From NCBI GenBank assembly GCA_031273455.1, contig JAISRZ010000035.1, positions 1-34,400 on the forward strand: a stretch of 34,400 nucleotides of DNA, given 5' to 3'. Of this stretch, positions 18,595-26,143 are shown one piece after another (positions within the stretch are counted from its first letter, which is position 1; every line of letters begins with the position of its first letter). A model generated the notes under the pieces. The model ran no database searches. It had not been told where the DNA came from and saw only the letters and a program-made list of their open reading frames with translations. The stretch comes from Deltaproteobacteria bacterium. GTDB lineage: Bacteria > Desulfobacterota > Desulfarculia > Adiutricales > Adiutricaceae. Both the position numbers and the translations under genes were made by a program.

Positions 18595-19098
18595 ATGTTG
18601 AACTCCGCCAAAAAATAGGAAAGAAATCCGCTTTATCTAAAATTAAAAGGCGCCAAAACGCTCTTAAAAACACGTAGTGATTTTACATCGCACAGAGAAT
18701 GGTTCTTAACCGTTTTGCAGGGAATGGATGTAGTTCTCTGCCTCACTTCCGCGCTTGAATGTTTAGATCTGTGTACTGGCTATCTAAATGAATCCCAAAT
18801 TGACGTTTACTCAAAAACGCTTTTACCTTACGACAATGTTAACTGCTTTACGCTAGAAGATTTCGATAACCTAGAAATAGTTGAAATCGCGGGTTTACGC
18901 TGTACCTCGATCAATCAAACGGTCAACGATTTACTTCGCAATTTCGATATTATCGACGAGCAATCGTTCGCCCAGGGACTTTCCGACTATTATCACTTAC
19001 ATGGCAAAAGCTTTGCTGGACTTAAGATAGACCCTCAGTATGATGAAATATTTGATAAAATGAAAGATTGGGCGATAGGATTTTATAATTATAGATAA
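18595..19098 (+). pseudogene. AbiEi-like antitoxin/regulator relic with an amber codon
   Basis: From ATG at 18595 the frame reads MLNSAKK, TAG (18616-18618), then an uninterrupted 160 residues to 19098. CAG to TAG would explain the stop. Residues after the stop read as normal protein (ERNPLYLKLKGAK, TSHREWFLTVLQGMD), so a start at TTG 18715, which has no ribosome-binding site, is unlikely to be native. The stretch LTSALECLDL, EIVEIAGLRCTSINQTVNDLLRN and FAQGLSDYY resembles the C-terminal domain of AbiEi-type (type IV) antitoxins. That is a by-eye match and only tentative. No AbiEii nucleotidyltransferase toxin follows. It is AT-rich compared with neighbours, suggesting transfer and later decay. 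Confidence 0.5.
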
Positions 19099-19290
19099 TT
19101 TTAACCCTTAAGCTTAAAATGGGTAAGTTTTGGCCTTTCGCTTTAAAGCGGCTATTGGTTTAATAATATTTTGGGAAAAGGCGTTAAGCCTAGGTTAAGT
19201 GATTGACGGTATCTTAAAGATTATTAAAGATAAAAATACTTTAAAGACGCTAAAAAAATAATCACTTTAGAGACTTTAATAACTAAAACA

Positions 19291-20580
19291 CTAAAAATAG
19301 CTCTTAAGAATGATGGTCTCATCGCGCTCTGGGCCCACCGAGACTAAGGCCGCTGGGACGCCAATGAGCTTTTCCATGAGATCCAGGTATTCCCGGGCCC
19401 CTTTCGGCAAATCCTCTAACTTTTTAGCTTTAGTGATATCCCCCGTGAACCCAGGGGCCGTGGCGTAGACCGGTTGGCAACGGGCTAAATCGGCGCTATC
19501 GGCGGGGACAAAATCGATTCGCTCCCCGTCCAACTCATAGTGGCTAGCCACCTTCAGCTCCTCTAAGCCGCTTAAAACGTCCAGCTTAGTTATGGCCAAG
19601 TGATCGACCCCGCAAAGGTCCACCGCCGCTTTGACCACCACCGCGTCCAACCAGCCGCACCGCCGGGGCCGACCAGTGGTCGTCCCAAACTCGTGGCCAG
19701 AATCCCGGATCCAATCGCCGGTGGCGCCTATTAGCTCGGTCGGGAAAGGCCCTTCGCCTACCCGGCTGGTGTAAGCCTTAACCAAACCCAAAACGTTCTC
19801 CAGACACTTGGGGGCTAACCCAGCCCCCATGGCCACGGCCCCGGTGGTTGGGTTGGAGCTGGTCACAAAAGGATAAGTCCCATGGTCCACGTCCAGTTGG
19901 ACGCCTTGGGCCCCCTCAAAAAGAATCTTTTGGCCTTTAGCGTGGGCTTCCTGGACGATCCGGGCGGTGTTGGTTAAAAAGGGCAAGATAAAGGGCCGTA
20001 AGCTTAAGGCCCTTTTCCATAAGTCATCGGCCTTTAAGGTGGGAACCCCATACAGCTCTTGAAAAAGGCAATTCTTCTCCCGGATGGCTAAATCGATCCG
20101 AGTGGCCAAGAGCTCCTCCGAGCGTAGATCCCCCAATCTTAAACCAGTCCGAGCGGCCTTATCCTCGTAAGCCGGGCCAATGCCCCGACCCGTGGTCCCG
20201 ATCTTCCGACCGTTAACGCTGTTTTCCCGAGCCGCGTCCAAAAGACGGTGGTAAGGCATGATCATGTGGGCTTTTTCCGAGATTTTCAAGTTACTGGGGT
20301 TAATGTCCACCCCCCGCTCGGTTAGGCCTTTGATCTCGGCGATTAAATCCTCGGGATCCACCACCACGCCCGAGGCGATAACCGAGATCTTCCCGGGTCT
20401 TAAGACGCCAGAGGGGACGGTGTGCAGAGCGTAAGATTGGTCACCGATAACTAAGGTGTGCCCCGCGTTATTGCCGCCCTGGAAGCGGACAATGTAGTCA
20501 GCCTTCTCGCTCAGAAGATCCACCACTTTGCCCTTGCCCTCATCGCCCCACTGAGTCCCGATTATCGCCACATTGGTCAT
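19291..20580 (-). CDS. purA: Adenylosuccinate synthase
   Basis: Catalyses GTP-dependent joining of IMP and aspartate to adenylosuccinate, the first committed step to AMP, in the cytoplasm. The 429 residues match the family length. The GTP-binding motif GTQWGDEGKGK (8-18) holds the catalytic Asp13, and NAGHT supplies the catalytic His41. GTTGRGIGPAYEDKAARTG and the aspartate-binding loop TTTGRPRRCGW are intact. ATG at 20580 has GGAGG nine bases upstream. A separate promoter is visible in the spacer before it, so it is probably transcribed independently of the nucleotidyltransferase gene. The nearby NCS2 permease suggests a purine theme. Confidence 0.98.
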   Translation of the reverse strand: MTNVAIIGTQWGDEGKGKVVDLLSEKADYIVRFQGGNNAGHTLVIGDQSYALHTVPSGVLRPGKISVIASGVVVDPEDLIAEIKGLTERGVDINPSNLKISEKAHMIMPYHRLLDAARENSVNGRKIGTTGRGIGPAYEDKAARTGLRLGDLRSEELLATRIDLAIREKNCLFQELYGVPTLKADDLWKRALSLRPFILPFLTNTARIVQEAHAKGQKILFEGAQGVQLDVDHGTYPFVTSSNPTTGAVAMGAGLAPKCLENVLGLVKAYTSRVGEGPFPTELIGATGDWIRDSGHEFGTTTGRPRRCGWLDAVVVKAAVDLCGVDHLAITKLDVLSGLEELKVASHYELDGERIDFVPADSADLARCQPVYATAPGFTGDITKAKKLEDLPKGAREYLDLMEKLIGVPAALVSVGPERDETIILKSYF

Positions 20581-20661
20581 ACTATTATCGCCTCCAAAAG
20601 GCGGTAATCCTTAGGGATATCCCGTCTTTCCAAAATTTGGGGATTTTAAACCAGCCGGTCA

Positions 20662-20690
20662 AATATACTAAAGCGCTAGGATTAAAGCAA
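20662..20690 (-). promoter_or_regulatory. Probable promoter of purA
   Basis: On the minus strand TTGCTT (20690-20685), a 17-base spacer and TATATT (20667-20662) point towards purA. The start would be about 75 bases before its ATG. Confidence 0.55.
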
Positions 20691-20733
20691 AAAAAACCTG
20701 GAGGCCATTTTTCTGGACTTAAGGCCACTATTC

Positions 20734-20756
20734 CCCTCTTTGGCCAACCAAGAGGT
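20734..20756 (-). terminator. Hairpin after the nucleotidyltransferase gene
   Basis: CCTCTTTGG and CCAAGAGG form an inverted repeat about 65 bases beyond the stop codon of the upstream gene. No strong U-tract follows, so the terminator role is tentative. Confidence 0.35.
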
Positions 20757-20818
20757 TATTAAAGCGTAATTACGGCCCTTAAAGATAATGGATATTTTAT
20801 TTAGACGTTAATTAGCCA

Positions 20819-22222
20819 TTAATAAGCGATTGGGACCGGTGGCTCCCCTTCGTTAGGGGCCGTTAGAAGCGTTTTCACCAAAGCTAAGGCCTCGGCCCGA
20901 TCTCTAACCAGCCCGGCGTCAAAGGCCGCGTTGACTTTATTTTTTAGCCACCCGAGTTGGGGCCCGGGGGTTATGTTAAAGACGGCCATTAAATCCTGGC
21001 CCCTTAGTAAGGGCGGCGGGGCGGTTATGGCCCCCTTGACCGGGGCTAAAAACTCCTCTAACGAATAAGGAAAAAGGTAAGGCCTTGGTCTTCGGCCCTC
21101 CCAATCGGCCAGGCAGATAGCCCAGAGATCGATTAAATCGCACTCCGGGGCCAGGGCCCGGGCCACGCGGCGCAAAAGATAGGGTTTAAGCTCTTTAAAA
21201 GAAAGCTCCATGTGCCAACGGACCATTTTCAAAACTTTAGCGATAACTTTATACGGGGTCCTTTGGCGGCTTAAAAACCCCTTGGCCACCGGGACCCCGG
21301 AAATTGGGTGCCCTTTAGTGATGGGTTGATCATGTTCGTTAAAGCGTAAGACTTTCGGTTTACCCACATCGTGTAAAAGGGCCGATAAAAGCAAGTAGCT
21401 TTTTCTTCTTCTGGATAAGGGCAAACGACTAATGGACTCCACCACTAAAGCCGTGTGGTTAAAAGCGTCGCCCTCTGGGTGAAAGGTCCGGTTCTGGGGA
21501 AGGCCGATTAAAGCCGCCAGCTCCGGCCAGAACTGAATGGCTTGGCTGTCTTTTAAAAAGTATAAGCCTAAGTGGGGTTTTCTGGCTAAGGACCACTTCA
21601 GCCACTCCGGCCAAAACCGATCCGCCGAGACGGTCTGTAAGTTCGGATAAGCTTTGGAGACCGCGGCCAATAAGCTTCGGCCCGCGACCAAACTTCGCCG
21701 GGAGATTAAAGTCATGGCCCGTAAAATTCTTAAAGGATCAGAAGTTAAAGAGTCCGGTCCACAAAGATTAAGCTTTTTAGCTTTAAGATCCTCTATACCA
21801 CCTAAAGGATCGATAATTTCGTTTGTTAGTGGATCGTAATAAATTGAATTAACGGTAAAATCACGGGTTAAAGCGTCTTCTTTAGGAGTGGCTAAGCTAT
21901 CGGGGCCGCTCGGAAAATTAGGGCTTCTGGCTGGACTAATCTCTAAGATTATAGGGCCAAGCTTTAAGGCGATTAAAGCCTCTTTCCGGTCAAAAGCCCC
22001 TTTCCTTTTGACCGCCTTAGCTGGGCCATACTTTAAGGCAAAAGCTAAAACCCGCTCCAACCCCAAGCCAAAAACCACCGCGTCATAATCCCCTTTCAGC
22101 CTTAAACTAAGAGACCCCCCGCCAAAAAGGAGACTATCCCGGATTTGACCGCCGGTGATTAATAAGCGACCGCCTAAAGCGCCCGCTTCCAAGGCTAGGG
22201 GGGTTATTAACTTTACGGGCAT
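20819..22222 (-). CDS. cca: CCA-adding-type tRNA nucleotidyltransferase with HD domain
   Basis: A 467-residue class II nucleotidyltransferase that builds or repairs the CCA end of tRNA, or adds poly(A). The head domain shows GG-x-x-RD (G24-G25, R28-D29), the catalytic DYD pair (45-47), RDFTVN (120-125) and DPLRILRA (162-169). A C-terminal HD phosphohydrolase domain includes FNHTALVVESISRL and LLLSALLHDVGKP (H284-D285), typical of bacterial CCA enzymes with 2',3'-cyclic phosphodiesterase activity. The first motif is spaced further from the catalytic pair than usual (16 residues, with a GGGSLSLRLKG insert). Poly(A) polymerase cannot be excluded. GGAG lies just before the ATG. It follows the permease gene after 132 bases on the same strand. 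Confidence 0.9.
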   Translation of the reverse strand: MPVKLITPLALEAGALGGRLLITGGQIRDSLLFGGGSLSLRLKGDYDAVVFGLGLERVLAFALKYGPAKAVKRKGAFDRKEALIALKLGPIILEISPARSPNFPSGPDSLATPKEDALTRDFTVNSIYYDPLTNEIIDPLGGIEDLKAKKLNLCGPDSLTSDPLRILRAMTLISRRSLVAGRSLLAAVSKAYPNLQTVSADRFWPEWLKWSLARKPHLGLYFLKDSQAIQFWPELAALIGLPQNRTFHPEGDAFNHTALVVESISRLPLSRRRKSYLLLSALLHDVGKPKVLRFNEHDQPITKGHPISGVPVAKGFLSRQRTPYKVIAKVLKMVRWHMELSFKELKPYLLRRVARALAPECDLIDLWAICLADWEGRRPRPYLFPYSLEEFLAPVKGAITAPPPLLRGQDLMAVFNITPGPQLGWLKNKVNAAFDAGLVRDRAEALALVKTLLTAPNEGEPPVPIAY

Positions 22223-22354
22223 GGGGCTCCACTAACTAGTTTAAGGGCGGAAGGTTGAGCTTAGCCTATCCAATATACCTTAAAATCCGAGCGATTAGGC
22301 TAAATATTATTATACCCCCCCCGCCGTAGCTAATGGTTCTTGATGGCCCCACCC

Positions 22355-23632
22355 TCACCAAAAGAGTTTTAAGGCGAAGATCAGGCCCATAACCCAGACC
22401 GTGGGGGTAATGACCTTAATCTGACCGGCCAAAACCTTCATTAAGATGTAAGTTAGCCAACCTAAAGCCAGGCTATCGGAAATCCGCCAGGTTAAGGCGA
22501 TGGTCACTAAGACCACAAAGGCCGGCCAGGACTCGGTCCGGTCGTTAAAATCCAGGGTGGCGATGGAGCCTAAGGTTAGTAACCCCACCCAGACCAAAGC
22601 CGGGGCCACCGCCGCCCCGGGGACCATTAAAAACAAGGGGGACACAAAAAGAGCCAAGACAAAGCCCAAGGCCACGACTAAAGCCGTGAGCCCGGTCCGA
22701 CCGCCCACGGCCACGCCGGTTCCAGATTCGCAATAGGTGGTGTTGGGCGATAACCCTAAGCAAGCCCCCACGGCCACCCCCAAGGAATCGGCCACAAAGG
22801 CCCGACCGATCTTATGGCGATAACGCTCGCCCTCCGGGCCCATGACCGCGAAGAGCCCTAAAAACCCGGCTAACCCGTCCACGACCTCCATGATTAAAAG
22901 GGTTATGACTAAGCTCCAAAAGGCCGGGGAAGTTAAAATGGAGAAATCAAAGTTCAAGATTAGCCCCTGTAAGCCTGGGGGCCAAGAAAAGACCCCCGAG
23001 GCTAGGGGGGTGGTCTGGGTGACGCCCAAAGGGATACCCAGGACGGTTAGAATAATGACGCTTAATAAAACCGCGTAACGCGAGCCTAAAGCGATCAAAC
23101 CGCCCAGGATTAATAGACCTAAGACGGCCAGTAACGGGGCTCCTTTAGTTAAATCCCCCAACCCCGGGCCTTCCGGGTTGAAGATCACCACTTGACTGTT
23201 GTAAAAGCCCACGTAGGCGATCATAAGGCCAATGCCCGAGCTGACCGCCCGACGCAAACAAACGGGAATCTCCTCTAAAAACTTCTTCCGTAAAGGGGAA
23301 AGCGACAAAAGGGCGAAAACAACCCCAGAGACTAAAACCGCGGTCAAAGCTTGGGCTGGCGGGTAGCCCATTTGTAAGACCATGACCACGAAAAAGGCGT
23401 TTAACCCCATGCCCGGGGCCACGGCGAAGGGCAGGTTGGCGTAAAAGGCCATGATTAAGGTGGCCGCGATGGTCCCTAAGGCCGTGGCCGTGAAGATGGC
23501 GGCGAGGGGTAACCCGGACTGGGACAAAATGGCCGGGTTAGCGGCTAAAACGTAGACCATGGCGAAAAAGGTGGTTAGCCCAGCCCCGACTTCCACCGTT
23601 AAACTGGTCCTATGCTCCTTTAAGGCGAACAT
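22355..23632 (-). CDS. NCS2 (AzgA-like) nucleobase permease under a cobalamin riboswitch
   Basis: An inner-membrane transporter of 425 residues with about 12-14 membrane segments. Family marks include GLTTFFAMVYVLAANPAIL (18-36), GMGLNAFFVV (75-84) and the substrate-region motif SPNTTYCESGTGVAVGGRTGLTAL, which closely follows the AzgA group (adenine, guanine, hypoxanthine:H+ symport). ATG at 23632 has AGGGAG eight bases upstream. A complete promoter and cobalamin riboswitch precede it directly with no other gene between. Purine permeases are not normally B12-regulated, so the substrate may be a base used as a cobamide lower ligand, such as adenine or a benzimidazole. The family call is firm; the substrate is inferred. 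Confidence 0.93.
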   Translation of the reverse strand: MFALKEHRTSLTVEVGAGLTTFFAMVYVLAANPAILSQSGLPLAAIFTATALGTIAATLIMAFYANLPFAVAPGMGLNAFFVVMVLQMGYPPAQALTAVLVSGVVFALLSLSPLRKKFLEEIPVCLRRAVSSGIGLMIAYVGFYNSQVVIFNPEGPGLGDLTKGAPLLAVLGLLILGGLIALGSRYAVLLSVIILTVLGIPLGVTQTTPLASGVFSWPPGLQGLILNFDFSILTSPAFWSLVITLLIMEVVDGLAGFLGLFAVMGPEGERYRHKIGRAFVADSLGVAVGACLGLSPNTTYCESGTGVAVGGRTGLTALVVALGFVLALFVSPLFLMVPGAAVAPALVWVGLLTLGSIATLDFNDRTESWPAFVVLVTIALTWRISDSLALGWLTYILMKVLAGQIKVITPTVWVMGLIFALKLFW

Positions 23633-23712
23633 CGATTAACTCCCTAAAAGCGAAGGGGTGGACCCCTCGTAAGTTAAGGAGGGTCTTTGCCATTAACGCC
23701 CCCAAGGATAAC

Positions 23713-23730
23713 CGGCGTCGCGTTACGCCG
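23713..23730 (-). promoter_or_regulatory. Hairpin just after the riboswitch aptamer
   Basis: CGGCGT and ACGCCG form a six-pair hairpin directly 3' of the riboswitch P1 helix on the minus strand. No U-tract follows. Further down, CCCT (near 23660) could pair with the AGGG of the ribosome-binding site, so control of translation is more likely than termination. Confidence 0.35.
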
Positions 23731-23732
23731 TT

Positions 23733-23923
23733 GATTCAATAGGTCTTCTGGCTTCCGGATCAACCATTTAAGTCATCGCCTTCCCCAAGTAAACTAATAG
23801 GTTAAACTAATAGTTTTAACTTAAGTGACGAGATAGGTTTTATCTATCTTAAAATGACCTCATGTCCCCGGTCACAGCGGTGGGTCCGCCGCGGATTTTA
23901 ACCGCGTTCCGCTAAATTGAATC
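23733..23923 (-). ncRNA. Cobalamin (B12) riboswitch
   Basis: On the minus strand the conserved core reads GCGGTTAAAATCCGCGGCGG, then ACCCACCGCTGTGA (the GC-box region). Further down come GGGGAAGGC and the B12-box GAAGCCAGAAGACC. The P1 helix is perfect: GATTCAAT (23923-23916) pairs with ATTGAATC (23740-23733). All parts lie in the canonical order and spacing. One base in the B12 box (CCAGAAGACC for CCAGGAGACC) differs. It should sense adenosylcobalamin or a related cobamide and repress the NCS2 permease 100 bases downstream. Confidence 0.92.
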
Positions 23924-23929
23924 CGCTAA

Positions 23930-23958
23930 ATCATAGGACTAAAAAAAGCTAAACGCAA
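23930..23958 (-). promoter_or_regulatory. Promoter of the riboswitch-permease transcript
   Basis: On the minus strand TTGCGT (23958-23953), exactly 17 bases, and TATGAT (23935-23930). The predicted start falls at about 23923, the first base of the riboswitch P1 helix, which supports both calls. Confidence 0.7.
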
Positions 23959-24459
23959 CCTCCAAAAGGGGCTTTAAACTTTTAGGGGGTTTTTAGAGTT
24001 AAAATGGCGGGGAAAAAGAGTTTTTTTGGCCGACCGGCTGGGCCGACCAAAAAGTGGCTTAAAGCGCGAAGTTTTCTTAATCTAACCTTTATAAACTAAA
24101 TTTATGTGATTTTAGCCATTTAAAAAACTATTCTTAAGGCCATAGTTATCCATAGAGGCTCAACTTTTCGCGGCCCTTGACAATACCCCAAAAATCTGAA
24201 ACGTCCCGAGCCCAGCCCTATAGGGAGCGACCGCTCGGCCTAAGGCCATCATCTTTCCGCGTCTTCCAAGGTAAGTATACCCCTTTAAACTATTCCTATC
24301 AATCTATCATACGGCGTTCTATTAGTTTATCATTTATTTATCCAATTGTTACTGGTCTTTAGGCTCTTTTTTGGTCATAATAGCGAGGGCTCGCTCCCCC
24401 TAGCTCGGGCGGTTTGGCGGCGGTAAAGGGATTTAAAGCGAAAAATAATAATTTATGGC

Positions 24460-24488
24460 TTGACAGAACCCCTCACGATTGTTATTAT
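24460..24488 (+). promoter_or_regulatory. Consensus sigma-70 promoter
   Basis: TTGACA (24460-24465), 17 bases, TATTAT (24483-24488). Near-perfect, on the plus strand, with a start near 24495. It drives a short terminator-bounded RNA and, if transcription reads through, the potABC-like operon. Confidence 0.75.
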
Positions 24489-24494
24489 TTTTTC

Positions 24495-24600
24495 ACCCAA
24501 ACTGTTAAGGGGCGGTTGATAGAGTTCGCTTAGCCGAGCTTAGCGTTGTCGCCTTGGGTTTGGGCGGTGGCTCCTAATTATGGGGGCCTTTAGTTTTTTT
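24495..24600 (+). ncRNA. Possible structured small RNA or leader transcript
   Basis: The stretch from the promoter start to a terminator is about 105 bases with no coding frame. CCCAAAC (24496-24502) pairs with GTTTGGG (24558-24564) and AAGG with CCTT, giving a long hairpin with an internal GCTTAGC direct repeat. At the 3' end GGCTCC (24569-24574) and GGGGCC (24583-24588) form a six-pair stem followed by TTTAGTTTTTTT. It matches no RNA family I recognise; 6S and SRP RNA consensus elements are absent. Confidence 0.5.
24569..24600 (+). terminator. Intrinsic terminator of the small transcript
   Basis: Stem GGCTCC/GGGGCC with one G-U pair and an eight-base loop, then TTTAGTTTTTTT. Oriented on the plus strand, 80-100 bases after the promoter. 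Confidence 0.6.
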
Positions 24601-24657
24601 AACAGCGGCGGCCAGCCGTGTTTGCCTGGACCGAAATTAAGGTTAAACCTTGTCAAT

Positions 24658-24670
24658 AGTTCCAGGAACT
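24658..24670. promoter_or_regulatory. Operator-like palindrome
   Basis: AGTTCC-A-GGAACT is a perfect six-base inverted repeat with one central base, in the leader upstream of the ABC importer. Its size and symmetry fit a dimeric repressor site, but no regulator is identified. Confidence 0.3.
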
Positions 24671-24843
24671 CCGTTGTTAAAGTTGGTTTTTCCCACTTTA
24701 ACATTAACTTTTTGGTTTTAACTCTTAGTTAGATCTAAAAAGCGGAGGCCACCCCCTTCGAGGGCTTAAGCCCTCACCCCATCCCTGTATTGGGGATGAT
24801 AGCCGGTCCGGAGTCGCTGCTTTTCCCCATTATAAGCTCCAGA

Positions 24844-24900
24844 CGCCCTGTATTTTGGTTTTTGTGGGATTATTCGCTAATCCAACCAAAGGGCGTTTTT
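24844..24900 (+). terminator. Attenuator-like terminator upstream of potA
   Basis: A three-part stem: CGCCC (24844-24848) with GGGCG (24891-24895), TTTGGTT (24854-24860) with AACCAAA (24884-24890), and GGATT (24867-24871) with AATCC (24879-24883). It is followed directly by TTTTT. It lies about 100 bases before the first gene of the operon with no gene between, so it is likely a regulated leader terminator. Confidence 0.65.
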
Positions 24901-25002
24901 CGCCTTTCCCTCCTGGAGCCGGGGTCAAGTACCCAAAATCGCGTCTCTCCACTAAGGACCTAAAGGGACCCCGCAAGGGTAAAAGGAGGCGTATGAGAGG
25001 AA

Positions 25003-26058
25003 TTGGCAGGCCAGATTGAGCATGGGCTAATGGTGGCCCAGGTAAACAAAAGCTTCGGCAGCCATCGTGTACTTAAGGATATCAGCTTGGCGGTGACCAA
25101 GGGTGAGTTTTTCACTCTGTTGGGGCCTTCCGGCTGTGGCAAAACGACTTTATTGCGTTTAATCGCTGGCCTGGAGTTGCCAGACTCTGGGTCTATCTTT
25201 CTTGGCGGCCAGGATGTGACTAACATTCCGGCTAACAAACGCCAAGTCAACACCGTATTCCAGAGCTACGCTCTTTTTCCCCACCTTAACGTTACCGAGA
25301 ATATCGCCTTTGGGTTAAAAGCCCGCAAAGTCGATTTGTCTCTGGCTAAAACCAAAGTCGAGCGGATGTTGGAAACCCTGTCCCTAGACGGACTGGGGCG
25401 GCGTTTTCCCCATCAGCTTTCCGGCGGACAAAAACAGCGCGTGGCTTTGGCCCGAGCTTTGGTCAACGAGCCGGACGTCCTCCTTTTGGACGAGCCCATG
25501 AGCGCTTTGGATCCGCATCTAAGAACCCAAGTCCAATCCGAGCTCCTCGATCTCCATCGGAAGATTGACACCACCTTCATCATGGTCACCCACGATCAGG
25601 GCGAAGCCATGTTCATGGGCGGTCATTTGGCGGTCATGAAAGACGGTCAGATGATCCAGATGGGCACGCCCCGGGAAGTCTACTCTCGGCCCAAGAACAA
25701 GTTTGTGGCCGAGTTCCTCTGGGGGGCCAACATCCTCCCGGCCACCCGGGACGGCGACATGATGATAACCACCTTAGGCCCTTTAAAAACCGCGGACCAG
25801 GTCCAGTGGATCCAAGGGCACTTGGCCATTCGGCCCGAGCTCATCGTTTTGGGCGAAGGGCCCAACCTGGGCCAGGGCAATTACGTTAAAGCCAAAGTTA
25901 TCCAGACCATCTATCGGGGCCCCAGCGTTGAGCTTTTGTTGGATCCCGGCCCGGTCAAAGTGGTCACTAGCCCACGCTTTAACCCCCAACCCGGGGAAAC
26001 GGTGTCGCTCTTCATTCCGCCGGCGGATCTAGTGGCCTTGGAAGATCAAGCCGCTTAA
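25003..26058 (+). CDS. potA: ABC importer ATPase, PotA-like
   Basis: The cytoplasmic ATPase of a polyamine-type ABC importer, 351 residues. Walker A GPSGCGKT (41-48), Q-loop Q87, signature LSGGQKQR (139-146), Walker B VLLLDE (159-164), D-loop SALD and switch His in THDQGEAM are all present. A C-terminal TOBE-type domain (about 240-345) is typical of PotA/CysA/FbpC proteins. The start is uncertain: TTG 25003 is 13 bases from a perfect AAGGAGG (24983-24989), ATG 25030 lacks a good site, and TGA closes the frame at 24994. A short ATG frame, MRGIGRPD (24993-25019), overlaps the start. Two PotB/PotC-type permeases follow, with no binding-protein gene. Polyamine is the best guess for the substrate. 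Confidence 0.93.
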   Translation: MAGQIEHGLMVAQVNKSFGSHRVLKDISLAVTKGEFFTLLGPSGCGKTTLLRLIAGLELPDSGSIFLGGQDVTNIPANKRQVNTVFQSYALFPHLNVTENIAFGLKARKVDLSLAKTKVERMLETLSLDGLGRRFPHQLSGGQKQRVALARALVNEPDVLLLDEPMSALDPHLRTQVQSELLDLHRKIDTTFIMVTHDQGEAMFMGGHLAVMKDGQMIQMGTPREVYSRPKNKFVAEFLWGANILPATRDGDMMITTLGPLKTADQVQWIQGHLAIRPELIVLGEGPNLGQGNYVKAKVIQTIYRGPSVELLLDPGPVKVVTSPRFNPQPGETVSLFIPPADLVALEDQAA

Positions 26059-26096
26059 AACTCCCTTTAATTGTAGGTTAAAACCTTCCTCCATTT

Positions 26097-26130
26097 AAAC
26101 TATTGGCCTTCCTAGGAAGGCCAATAGTTT
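26097..26130. terminator. Perfect 34-bp palindrome between potA and potB
   Basis: Each 17-base half is the exact reverse complement of the other, centred on CCTAGG, and TTTT follows on the plus strand. An RNA hairpin of up to 15 pairs would form in the 85-base gap between the ATPase and first permease genes. It may reduce read-through or act as a processing site, lowering permease relative to ATPase. Confidence 0.7.
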
Positions 26131-26143
26131 TAGGTGACTAGCC

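Larger units (their letters stand above)
23633..25002. other. 1.4 kb regulatory spacer between divergent transcripts
   Basis: No gene is supported; a 61-codon frame at 24177-24362 lacks any coding signature. The left part is the cobalamin riboswitch leader of the permease. The right part holds a plus-strand promoter, a small terminator-bounded transcript and an attenuator-like terminator before potA. In the middle, short palindromes CCCTATAGGG, GAGCGACCGCTC and GGCCTAAGGCC occur back to back near 24219-24252. Confidence 0.6.

Noticed and set aside
18379..18618. In-frame stops considered as evidence of an alternative genetic code
   Set aside because: TAA and TAG interruptions occur only in these two adjacent relics; all other genes end at normal stops without internal ones.
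24177..24362. A 61-codon plus-strand frame in the regulatory spacer
   Set aside because: It spans a run of short palindromes, has no ribosome-binding site, and ends before the consensus promoter of the next unit.
24495..24600. Small RNA candidate considered as SRP RNA or 6S RNA
   Set aside because: The SRP tetraloop and GGAAGCAGC-type element are absent, and the length is too short for 6S RNA.
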